From Arsenophonus sp052171275 (GTDB taxonomy: Bacteria; Pseudomonadota; Gammaproteobacteria; Enterobacterales; Enterobacteriaceae): a stretch of DNA of 64,000 nt. Both the position numbers and the translations under genes were made by a program. Every line of letters starts with the position of its first letter. The stretch's first letter is position 1. Positions 1-9,126 of the stretch are shown piece after piece. Location: positions 1,956,311 to 2,020,310 of the forward strand of contig CM125795.1 in assembly GCA_052171275.1 (NCBI GenBank), read 5' to 3'. The notes under the pieces were generated by a model that did no database searches, was not told where the DNA came from, and saw only the letters and a program-made list of their open reading frames with translations.

Positions 1-3000
1 ATTAATTTATATATCAATTAATAAAACATATATATAAATAATAAAATAAAGTCAGATATTTTCATTTAATTTTAAATATTGCTAAAAATAATTCTTAAAC
101 TATTTAATAATCTATTATTTTTTATAATTAAATTTAATTTAATAATATCATAAGTTCACTTTTACTACTAATTTTTTTGTTAAAAACGATAGAATAATAT
201 TAATAATAAAATTATTATTAATATAATTTTATTATCAAAATTTACATTAAATATTGTTAATATTTTGAGTTATAAATGTAAATTCTTTATAAAAAACCAA
301 TTAAATCATATAACTAAATAGTTAATTTTAATATAATTTGATTAATAAATAAAAGATTAGAATATTTTTATTTAAGATAAAAATAATTTTTTATTAAAAA
401 TATCATCAATATCATTATTAATGATAAAAATCTTATTTATTAATAGTATTAATATTGATAATAAAGTCTTATAATCGTATTTTATAATGAAAATGGTCTT
501 GAATTAATTTAAAATTATTATATAAAATCTATTTAATTAATTAAAACATTCATTTTAAATGTAGTAAAATACTACTACTATAGTAGTTTTGTTTGTTTTA
601 TAATATATTTCAAATATTATATAACTATTAAATTATAGTAAAATCAATATTGCATATAAAATAAATATAATTTATATATATTTTAATATATTAAATATAA
701 ACTAGATTATCATTATCAATACTATATATTTTAATCATCGTATAAGACTAACAATCTCATTTTTACTATTCATAATAATTTTCTAAAAAAATAAGTTAAA
801 AACTTAATATCCTGTATTTTTTTACTAAATTAACAAAGACATTGTATTAATTTGATAAACAAAAACATTAATATATTCTACATTAATAGAATAATTAATT
901 TTGAAATTGATTAATTAAAAAGTTATGATATTTTTTAGATAAAACAACTTATTTTATTTAATTAAATAATATAAATGAAGTCAATATTTCAGAAAATTTA
1001 TTTTTTATAAAATTTACTAATTATAATAATTAAATAACATTTATAATTTTTTCTTATTTATAAATAGCATTTTCATTGATAACAATAATTAATAAATAAC
1101 TATTTTATATTTATTTATGTTTTTTAATAAAAAAATAAATATTATGATATTTTTGTTTTACTATCATAAAATAAGATTTTCAAATATATTATTTTAATAA
1201 AAATTAAATAATAAAATCATAATAATATATTATAGTTAGTTAATAATTTTTAGTTATTTACTATCATTATTTTTTAATAACATCGATTTTTAATGAAGTC
1301 TATTTAATTTAAAATAATAAAAATATAGCTAACTATGCAAAATAAATTTTAAAAAGGAAATAAATCCGTAGTATAGTATATATGTTCATATTTTAGTATT
1401 TTATAAGTACTTGATATATCTATATTTTTTAATTATTATAATCAAAAAATTTTATATAAAAAATATAATTTAACTTAAATTTTATTTAAGAATAAATAAA
1501 TAATTTTTTATAAAATTATTTTTTAACCAATTTTCAATAAAAATTTTAATATAATAAGAACTTATTTTATTCTTTTTAATCTATATAATATTAAAATATA
1601 AGATCAAAATATTTAATAATAAAATATTATCTATTTTGTATTATTGAATAACATATAGTTTATCTTTATATTATATTTACTTAAATTAAAAATTTAATGA
1701 TATAAATGTTTTATCTAAAATTAAGGGTACTAATATTTTTTAAAATTAAATTTAAATTTAATTCTCATAGAAATTATTTATTACTAATATAGCTATAAAT
1801 ATATTAAATTTATTTAATATAATTTAAGTTTAATATTTTAATAAAATAAGATATATTCTATACATTTTATTAATATAAAATAATTATATTAAACTTACTT
1901 TATAAAATAAATAAATTATTATTCAATTTCCAGCTAATTTATATAAATTAGCATTTAAGATATTTTTATTTTCTAAAAAATAAAAGTTTCATATTTATTT
2001 ATATTTTCTAATCTTATATTTATAATAAAATTATTATTTTTTTCTATTGAATCAAAATAGCTAATTTGAAATTAATACTTTTGTACTTAAATATAAAATA
2101 ATTTTATAAAGTTATAATAAATAATAATAATTTAAAATAATAACTAAAATAAAATAAACAATTATCAATGCATATTGATGTTTTTAAAATATTTTTAAAA
2201 AAAATTATTTATTATTTAATTTGAATAAAATTAAATTTAAAATTTAATATTATAAAAAATAATTTAAAAAAAATTTTATTTTCAAAATATATTTAAAATA
2301 ATAAAGATAAATTATTGTTTATAAAAAAAATTTAATTTTAAGAATCATTTCATTTTTTATATTTAAGTTAAAAAAAATTAAAAAATTAATATCAGATAAT
2401 GGAATACTTTTTAATAGCTTGAAAATAATTATATAATAATTAATGAAATTAATTTTATTTATTTTTAAATTTAAAGATATTCAGTTTTTTGATAAGTATA
2501 AAAAATTAGAATAAATGATTTTTATTTTTAATAAAAGTCATCTTTATTATACTTTTAATTTCTAAAAAAATAATCATAGAATTTTTAGAAAATAAAAATA
2601 GTAATTAACTCTAATTATTATAGGCAATAAAATTAAATATATTAAAAAGTTAATTAAAATTATTAATGATGTATAATTTAATTATTGAAAGTTAATATTA
2701 GTAAAATAGACAATTCGAAAGAAAGCCTTTTTACTTCACTTTTAAAATAAAAAATAATAATTTTATGAAAATTAACTTATTTTGATGATAAAATTAACAA
2801 TTAAACTACTAAAAATACAAATTAAAATTATTAAGAACTAATAATAAAATTATTGATAATACAATGTTTAAAAAACAAAATATAAAATAAGTTAATTACG
2901 AAATAAAAATAGAAATTTTAAAAAATCAGTATTGATTAAAGATAACTATTAATTTTTTTAAAAAAATTTATTACATAGTATAAATCATTATTAGTTTAAG

Positions 3001-3090
3001 TAATAATGACTTATTTTTTAAATTATTATTTATCTTATACTAATAACGTAAAAAACAAACTTATGATTTTGGTAAATTAAAGAAAATAGT
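1..3090. other. gene-poor AT-rich stretch before cca
   Basis: No open frame of meaningful length and no RNA gene was seen on either strand. The stretch is almost entirely A and T with dense stop codons. The only local structure noted is short, such as a 20-bp palindrome at 1933-1952. Position upstream of cca suggests eroded enteric genes, but no residual protein similarity could be read. Confidence 0.6.
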
Positions 3091-4329
3091 ATGCAAATTT
3101 ATCTTGTTGGTGGCGCGGTAAGAGATCAATTATTAGGATTACCAGTATCTGATCGAGATTGGGTAGTTGTTGGTTCTACACCAGATGATTTAATTAAATT
3201 AGGTTTTCAGCAAGTAGGTAAGGATTTTCCTGTTTTTTTACATCCAAAAACACGCGAAGAATATGCGCTTGCACGCAAGGAACGCAAAACAAATGTAGGT
3301 TATACAGGTTTTTCTTGCTATACAGCACCTAACGTCACTATAGAAGAAGATCTTTTACGTCGAGATCTAACTATAAATGCTATTGCACAAACTGAAGATG
3401 GAAAACTTATTGATCCGTATCATGGTGAACAAGATATAAAAAATCGCTTATTACGACATGTCTCCAATTCTTTTACAGAAGATCCATTACGAATACTTAG
3501 AGTAGCGCGTTTTGCTGCTAGATTATCTAAACAAAATTTTTTTATTAGCAGTAAAACACAATCATTAATGAAAAAAATGGTTTTTAATTATGAGTTAAAT
3601 ACAATCACACCAGAAAGGATATGGATAGAAACGAAAAAAGCACTACAATCATCATCACCTGAAACTTATTTTAATATCTTATATAATTGTGGCGCATTAA
3701 CTATTATTTTTCCTGAAATCAACAAATTATTTAGCATGTTTACAACTGAGGAAACGCATCTAAAAATTAATAAAGAAATAGATATGTTTTTAACCTTAAA
3801 AATGGCAGCGTTATTAACTGACGATATCGAAACTCGTTTTGCTGCTCTTTGTTATGATTTTATTCAAATATTATCAAAGTCGAAAAACTATTATCGTTAT
3901 TATGATCACTCTATTAAGAGTTCTATTTTTATAGAGGCTATATGCAACAGGATACGCATTCCTAATAAAATAAAAGAGTTAGCTAAATTAGCTGCTGAAT
4001 TTCATCTTAAAATACATCTAATTAACTTGTTAGAGCCTGAAAATATTATTGATTTATTCAATAAATTGGATAGTTGGCGAAAACCATCGCGAATTAATCA
4101 ACTTTCTATTATTTATAAAGCTGTTTCCAGTGTTCAAATTGAACAGGAAAATATTACTCATCTACAAAGTGAATTTTTCATTGAAGCGTTAAAAATAGCA
4201 CAACAAGTATCATACAAAAATATGATAAAAAAAAATATTAAAGGCCATGAGATAAGGGATGAACTCACAAAAGAACGTATTAAGGCATTAACTATCTGGA
4301 GACGAGAGCAAACTATTTTACCAATTTAG
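3091..4329 (+). CDS. cca: CCA tRNA nucleotidyltransferase with degraded HD domain
   Basis: Adds or repairs the 3' CCA of tRNAs in the cytosol. The 412-aa length equals that of E. coli Cca. The N-terminal polymerase-beta-type nucleotidyltransferase domain is intact: LVGGAVRD at residues 5-12, the metal-binding DRD at 21-23, RRDLTINA at 90-97 and EDPLRILRVARFAAR at about 130-144. The C-terminal domain, which in enteric Cca is an HD phosphohydrolase (2',3'-cyclic phosphodiesterase and phosphatase), aligns in length, but its HD pair at 255-256 reads Tyr-Asp, and the following GKG and HHGH-like segments are replaced. Synthesis of CCA is therefore expected to survive and the phosphohydrolase activities to be lost. 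The two tRNA genes in this window do not encode CCA, which makes this enzyme necessary. It converges on folB with one base between the stop codons. The start is the first ATG; no strong Shine-Dalgarno sequence is visible. Confidence 0.95.
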   Translation: MQIYLVGGAVRDQLLGLPVSDRDWVVVGSTPDDLIKLGFQQVGKDFPVFLHPKTREEYALARKERKTNVGYTGFSCYTAPNVTIEEDLLRRDLTINAIAQTEDGKLIDPYHGEQDIKNRLLRHVSNSFTEDPLRILRVARFAARLSKQNFFISSKTQSLMKKMVFNYELNTITPERIWIETKKALQSSSPETYFNILYNCGALTIIFPEINKLFSMFTTEETHLKINKEIDMFLTLKMAALLTDDIETRFAALCYDFIQILSKSKNYYRYYDHSIKSSIFIEAICNRIRIPNKIKELAKLAAEFHLKIHLINLLEPENIIDLFNKLDSWRKPSRINQLSIIYKAVSSVQIEQENITHLQSEFFIEALKIAQQVSYKNMIKKNIKGHEIRDELTKERIKALTIWRREQTILPI

Positions 4330-4330
4330 A

Positions 4331-4693
4331 TTAATCTAGAGTTGATTTTATGCGCTCTATAATAATACTTATCTCTTTAGCCTGCTTCACAGCATTTGGT
4401 TTATATATTTTAATTCTCAGCCAAGAAACATCAAACTGATTTAAAATCATATCAGAAGTTTCCTCTGCAACACGTTCTATTAATTTAAATTTTTGTTTTT
4501 CTATATGTTTAATTACTTTTTGACTAACTATGGAATAATCTAAACAATGTTCCATTTGATCACTTTTATATGCAATATAATTATTTAATCCAATTTCAAT
4601 ATCTAATAATAATTCCTGTTTGATAGTTCGTTCCCATTCATAAGCACCAATCGTAGTAAATACTGATAATTGTTTAATAAACAGAATGTCCAT
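4331..4693 (-). CDS. folB: Dihydroneopterin aldolase
   Basis: Converts 7,8-dihydroneopterin to 6-hydroxymethyl-dihydropterin and glycolaldehyde in folate synthesis; a cytosolic oligomer. The 120-aa protein covers the whole family length (E. coli about 122). Visible family features are the TTIGAYEWE segment at residues 13-21 with the substrate-binding Glu, LIERVAEE at 71-78, and the catalytic Lys98 in IKIYKPNAV. The start is well supported by GGAAGGAGA directly upstream of the ATG. In E. coli uppP lies between cca and folB and plsY between folB and tsaD; both are missing here. Other folate genes are not in this window, so completeness of the pathway cannot be judged. Confidence 0.93.
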   Translation of the reverse strand: MDILFIKQLSVFTTIGAYEWERTIKQELLLDIEIGLNNYIAYKSDQMEHCLDYSIVSQKVIKHIEKQKFKLIERVAEETSDMILNQFDVSWLRIKIYKPNAVKQAKEISIIIERIKSTLD

Positions 4694-5606
4694 TCTCCTT
4701 CCTATAATTTTAAAATTTAAATTAATAAATATTATATATATTTTTTATTATAAATAATTATAAAATAATTATATAATTAATCAAAATTAAAATAATAGTA
4801 AAATTATTAAAAACTAATATAATAAAATGTCATAAAATAACAAAATATTTAAAAAATATTAAACTACAAAATTTAGATAATTAAATTAAGATATGTATCC
4901 TATTAATTTTTATTAATTTATCAATATCATCATAATATTAAAGTATAATATTAAATAATTCTAATTATAAAATAAAAAATTTAAATATATTAAACTAAGA
5001 TATCTTTATTATTCGAAGTCATGATTATAATCATGACTAAATTTATCATAATTATCTTTTCAGACTATTTATATAACTTATTTTCCAACAAATTTTTTTG
5101 CTTTATAATCTATCTTAATAATTTAGTTAATTATTAATACTATATGAAATCATAAAAATTATTTGAATAGAAATATCTTATATATCAGTAAAAAAATAAC
5201 AATTTTAAATCATATTAATTAATAAAATTAATTAATATAAATAATTTTATTATCTTTATTTCGTTATTCAGATATGGCATTTTTTTATTTTTATAAATAC
5301 AATAGATAATTTATTTAACTAATGTTTATTTTACATTATCTTAATGATGTAAAAAATATTCTCCTATTCCTATATTATCTAAATCTTTATTGATACTATT
5401 TCATTAATTAATTATTTTGCTATTATCATTATGATGAAATTCATCCTATATACTTTTAATTATAAAATAGGATTTAATATTGCATAAAATAAAAAAAATA
5501 ATTGAAAAATTTTTAAAATAATAAAAATTATTTTTCATTCTATTATTTTATTTTATATGAATTTATGTAATAAAAGTAAGTATTAATATGTTAATGGGAA
5601 CAAATC
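4694..5606. other. decayed intergenic stretch at the plsY position
   Basis: About 0.9 kb between the starts/ends of folB and tsaD, without a usable frame. In E. coli this place is occupied by plsY (about 0.6 kb, opposite strand), so the stretch is probably its eroded remains, although no residual PlsY motif was recognised. A 22-bp perfect palindrome lies at 5017-5038. Promoters for folB must lie in its left part; none stands out in this base composition. Confidence 0.5.
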
Positions 5607-6602
5607 TTACAGAGGCCAACGCGATTTAACAATAATATCCAAACTATTATTAAAACCATTTTGTAAGTGAATCATACCAGCTAATGCTATCATAGCTCCA
5701 TTATCAGTGCAAAATTCTGGTCTTGCATAAAATACTTCTCCACCTTTTTTTACTATTGATTCTACCATTTTAATTCGTAAGGTACGATTTGCACTTACAC
5801 CACCAGCCATAACTAGACGCTTAAAACCAGTTTGTTCTAAAGCACGTTTACATTTAATTATTAATGTATCTACAACTGCATCTTCAAATGCTAGAGCAAT
5901 ATCAGCAATAGTTTGTTTATCCATTATATTATTGCGAATCGTATTAATAGTAAAAGTTTTTAAACCAGAAAAACTAAAATCTAGTCCAGGACGATCTGTC
6001 ATAGGGCGAGGGAATATGAAACGACCAATTTTACCTTGTTGAGCTATTAATGAAATTGCTGGCCCACCTGGATAATCTAGGCCTAATAATTTTGCTACCT
6101 TATCAAAAGACTCGCCAGCAGCGTCATCAATTGATTCGCCAAGCAATTGATATTGGCCAATATCAATTGCATTAATTAACTGAGTATGTCCACCAGAAAC
6201 CAATAACGCTATAAAAGGAAATTTAGGATTGTTTTCTTCCAACATTGGTGCTAGTAAATGTCCCTCCATATGGTTAATAGGGATAGAAGGAATATGCCAA
6301 GAAAATGCTAATGAACAACTTATTGTTGCCCCTACTAATAAAGCACCAATTAAACCTGGACCAGCGGTATAAGCAATAGCGTGAATATCACGACCTGTTG
6401 AACCTGATTCTTTAAGTGCTGCTTTGATTAAAGGGATTACTTTACAAATATGGTCTCGAGAAGCTAATTCTGGCACTACCCCACCATAATCGGCATGTAA
6501 AGTTATCTGACTATATAATTGATTCGCCAATAAACCAAATTTATCATCATAAATTGCGACACCTGTTTCATCACAAGATGTTTCTATACCTAAAACACGC
6601 AT
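5607..6602 (-). CDS. tsaD: tRNA threonylcarbamoyltransferase subunit TsaD
   Basis: Transfers the threonylcarbamoyl group to A37 of ANN-decoding tRNAs (t6A), working with TsaB, TsaC and TsaE in the cytosol. The 331-aa protein is near the usual 337. Visible are the N-terminal GIETSCDET (residues 5-13), the metal-binding HMEGH with His111 and His115, LLVSGGHTQL near 133-142, the FSFSGLKT segment near 209-216 and the C-terminal TDNGAMIALAG with a metal-binding Asp. The ATG at 6600-6602 gives the conserved MRVLGIETS start; the ribosome-binding site is weak. It is divergent from rpsU, as in enteric bacteria. One client in this window is tRNA-Ile(CAU), which decodes AUA and normally carries t6A37. 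Confidence 0.96.
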   Translation of the reverse strand: MRVLGIETSCDETGVAIYDDKFGLLANQLYSQITLHADYGGVVPELASRDHICKVIPLIKAALKESGSTGRDIHAIAYTAGPGLIGALLVGATISCSLAFSWHIPSIPINHMEGHLLAPMLEENNPKFPFIALLVSGGHTQLINAIDIGQYQLLGESIDDAAGESFDKVAKLLGLDYPGGPAISLIAQQGKIGRFIFPRPMTDRPGLDFSFSGLKTFTINTIRNNIMDKQTIADIALAFEDAVVDTLIIKCKRALEQTGFKRLVMAGGVSANRTLRIKMVESIVKKGGEVFYARPEFCTDNGAMIALAGMIHLQNGFNNSLDIIVKSRWPL

Positions 6603-6829
6603 ATATTACTCATTAATTTTAATAAAAATACAAATTATATATTTTATATAAAAAATTGTATAACTTTTTAGAAAATAACTCAATATTTAAATCTAATTAC
6701 TTAATTTATATTAATTAAATAATTAATTAGATGATCAATTTTGTTGATAAATAAACCAGATATATAATTATTTTATTAAAAATTTAAATAATTTATTATA
6801 TGATTTATATGTTTCATTTTACACAGTAC
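6603..6829. other. tsaD-rpsU divergent intergenic region
   Basis: A spacer of about 230 bases before the rpsU promoter candidate, very AT-rich, that should hold the tsaD promoter on the minus strand. No clear element can be singled out. Confidence 0.4.
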
Positions 6830-6859
6830 TTTACAAACCTATATTCATTGAAGTAAAAT
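6830..6859 (+). promoter_or_regulatory. candidate sigma-70 promoter for rpsU-dnaG-rpoD
   Basis: TTTACA at 6830-6835 and TAAAAT at 6854-6859, separated by 18 bases, each match 5 of 6 consensus positions. The region is less AT-biased than its surroundings and lies about 75 bases upstream of the rpsU start. In such AT-rich DNA chance matches are frequent, so this is a candidate only. Confidence 0.4.
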
Positions 6860-6932
6860 TTCATACCATTTTAAAGATACAGTTGGCTATATCATATTGC
6901 TAGCAAAAGTTAATTTTTGAGGTAAGAGGCAC

Positions 6933-7148
6933 ATGCCTGTAATTAAAATACGTGAAAACGAGCCATTTGATGTAGCTCTACGCCGTTTTAAGCGTTCTTG
7001 CGAAAAAGCAGGAGTATTGGCTGAAGTACGGCGCCGTGAGTTCTATGAGAAACCAACAACTCTTCGTAAACGTGAAAAGGCTTCAGCAATAAAGCGTCAT
7101 GCTAAAAAAATAGCTCGCGAGAACGCACGACGAGCTCGTTTATACTAA
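6933..7148 (+). CDS. rpsU: 30S ribosomal protein S21
   Basis: Small basic protein of the 30S subunit, needed for efficient initiation on natural mRNAs. The 71-aa product matches enteric S21 nearly residue for residue, from MPVIKIRENEPFD through RRREFYEKPT to the Arg-rich end RENARRARLY. A strong ribosome-binding region (GAGGT and AAGAGG at 6919-6929) precedes the ATG. It is the first gene of the rpsU-dnaG-rpoD operon. In E. coli a leaky terminator between rpsU and dnaG sets their expression ratio; here only 31 bases separate the genes and no hairpin is visible, so that control seems lost. Confidence 0.98.
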   Translation: MPVIKIRENEPFDVALRRFKRSCEKAGVLAEVRRREFYEKPTTLRKREKASAIKRHAKKIARENARRARLY

Positions 7149-7179
7149 AGCCTATTATCTTTTTATCAATGATCATTTT

Positions 7180-8941
7180 ATGACTGGGCGAATTTCTCGT
7201 ATATTTATTAATAATTTATTAGCCAAAACTGATATAGTTGATCTTATTGGCGCAAAAGTACCATTAAAAAAGAAAGGCGAAAACTACAACACATGTTGTC
7301 CATTTCATAATGAAAAAACACCTTCATTTGTTGTTAATAATCATAAACAATTTTATCATTGTTTTGGTTGCGGCATCCACGGTAATGCAATTGATTTTAT
7401 AATGAATTATGAAAAACTTGATTTTGTTGAAACTATTGAAGAACTCGCTAGCATACATGGATTGGAAGTTACTTATGAAACAAATAATAATTCAAATAAA
7501 ATCGAATTTTGTCAGAAAAAAAATCTTTATAAATTAATGGATAATATTAACCGATTTTATCAAGATTCATTAAATAAATTAGATTCATATAATGCAAAAC
7601 AATATTTAATATATCGTGGTCTAACTGATGAAGTTATTCATCATTTTTCAATTGGTTTTGCACCAATAAGATCAAACGATCTGTTTGAGTATTTGACTAA
7701 ATATGTTTATAATCATAAAGAATTAAATTCTATAGGTATTTTATTTTCTGATAATAACGGGCGCATACATGCTCGCTTTCGTAAGCGAATAATGTTTCCA
7801 ATCAGAGATAGAAAAGGACGTGTAATAGCGTTTGGTGGTCGTATTTTAGATAATACTTTACCAAAATATCTCAATTCACCAGAAACTGATATCTTTCATA
7901 AAGGAAAGCAATTATATGGCCTATATGAAGCAATAAAAAATAACCCAGAACCTTCTAAACTATTAGTTGTCGAAGGTTACATGGATGTTATAGCTATGGT
8001 ACAATTTGGTATTAAATATACAGTAGCATCATTGGGTACATCAACAACTACTGAACATATTCAATTACTTTTTCGAATAACAGATACAGTTATTTTTTGT
8101 TATGATGGAGATAAAGCAGGACGAAAAGCAGCATGGCGCACGCTTAAATCTACGCTTCCATATTTAAGTGATGGACGAAGGATATTATTTATGTTTCTAC
8201 CTAATGGTGAAGATCCCTGATTCACTAATACGTAAAGAAGGTAAAACAAATTTTGAACAACGAATATATAGATCATATTCATTATCTGAATTTTTATATG
8301 AAACATTAATTGCGCAAGTTGATTTAAATAGTTATGAAGGAAAAGCTAAATTAAATGGGCTAACTATTCCTTTGCTTAAAAAAATACCAAGTAATGTTTT
8401 ACAAATATGCCTAGCAAAAGAATTAGGTAATTTTATTGGTATACCTGATATTTCCTGCATTCTTAGAATGATTAAAAGATGGTCTATTAAAAAAGTAGAT
8501 TTTAATATACAAAAAATTAAACCAACAACGATGAGAATATTAATAGGATTATTAATACAAAATCCAAATTTTGTAAGTTTAATTCCACCTCTTAATGAAA
8601 TTAAACACTCTCAATTACCAGGGTTATCGTTATTTTTAGAATTAATTGAACTTTGTCAATCTAATCCTACCATAAATACTTGTCAATTATTGGAATATAA
8701 TCGTAACAATAAATTTATTAAACAACTTGAAAAACTAGCAACTTGGAACGATATAGAAATAAAAGATATAGCCAAAAAATTATTCCAAGATGCTTTGAAG
8801 CATTTATTTACTATCGTTCTTAATGAAAAGTTTGAATTTCTAATAGCAAAGGAACGAACTGAAGGTTTAACTAATGAAGAACGAAAAGAAGTTCATTTGA
8901 TTACTATTAAAAGCATAGAAAAGAATCTTAAAAAGAAATAA
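7180..8941 (+). CDS. dnaG: DNA primase, reading frame broken by +1 shift at CCC-TGA
   Basis: Synthesises RNA primers for the replication fork, recruited by DnaB. Frame 1 (7180-8220) encodes 346 residues: the CHC2 zinc ribbon with Cys40, His43, Cys61 and Cys64, and the catalytic core with TOPRIM Glu265, Asp309 and Asp311. It then ends at TGA (8218-8220) just after Gly-Glu-Asp-Pro. The rest of primase continues from 8219 in the +1 frame (Asp-Ser-Leu-Ile-Arg-Lys-Glu-Gly, 240 codons to 8941) and contains the conserved TTMRILIGLLIQNP region and the helicase-binding C-terminal domain. Joined, the protein would be about 586 aa, against 581 in E. coli. Both parts show good conservation without other lesions, so the gene is probably expressed, through ribosomal +1 frameshifting, two polypeptides, or (if the extra C is an error) normally. 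The ATG at 7180 has no clear Shine-Dalgarno sequence; dnaG is poorly translated in E. coli too. Confidence 0.93.
8206..8221 (+). promoter_or_regulatory. candidate +1 ribosomal frameshift site in dnaG
   Basis: GGTGA (8206-8210) could pair with the 3' end of 16S rRNA. It is followed after four bases by the codon CCC (8215-8217) and the stop TGA (8218-8220), then T. A tRNA-Pro slipping one base forward would re-pair on CCT and continue in the correct primase frame at GAT (8219). The layout resembles the prfB site (Shine-Dalgarno-like sequence, slippery codon, UGA) and the antizyme site UCC-UGA-U. The GGTGA also simply encodes conserved residues, so it may be coincidental. Confidence 0.45.
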
Positions 8942-9006
8942 AAAGATCAGGCTTATAAATCTACCGCATAAAACATGGCAAAAAATAAAGCACATGCAAG
9001 TTATCA

Positions 9007-9030
9007 TGATATGATAGCATCATCATATCA
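9007..9030 (+). other. hairpin in the dnaG-rpoD intergenic region
   Basis: A 9-bp perfect inverted repeat, TGATATGAT and ATCATATCA, around a 6-base loop. It lies in the 185-base gap between dnaG and rpoD, where the E. coli operon transcript is cleaved by RNase E, separating rpoD mRNA from unstable dnaG mRNA. An equivalent role here is inference. Confidence 0.4.
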
Positions 9031-9060
9031 CATAAAATAATTAAAATTCACTTTAATTTT

Positions 9061-9126
9061 ATGGTCGGGCAACTTGTTTTTTCTAACAAAAAACTAACTT
9101 AAATTAAGAAGTGTGGATACCATCTT
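9061..9126 (+). promoter_or_regulatory. conserved leader just upstream of rpoD
   Basis: This block is richer in G and C than other intergenic DNA here (for example GGTCGGGCAACTTG and AAGTGTGGATACCATCTT before the ATG). From memory it closely resembles the E. coli rpoD leader. Survival of this text in a decaying genome suggests a function in translation or mRNA processing. No canonical Shine-Dalgarno sequence other than the GTGTGGAT region is present. Confidence 0.45.

Noticed and set aside
549..590. ACTACTATAGTA-type words recurring at about 560, 14790 and 29860
   Set aside because: The flanks do not align and short AT words of this kind are expected by chance here.
8100..8306. Minus-strand frame across the dnaG frameshift
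   Set aside because: It lies antisense to conserved primase sequence and has no family resemblance or start signal.
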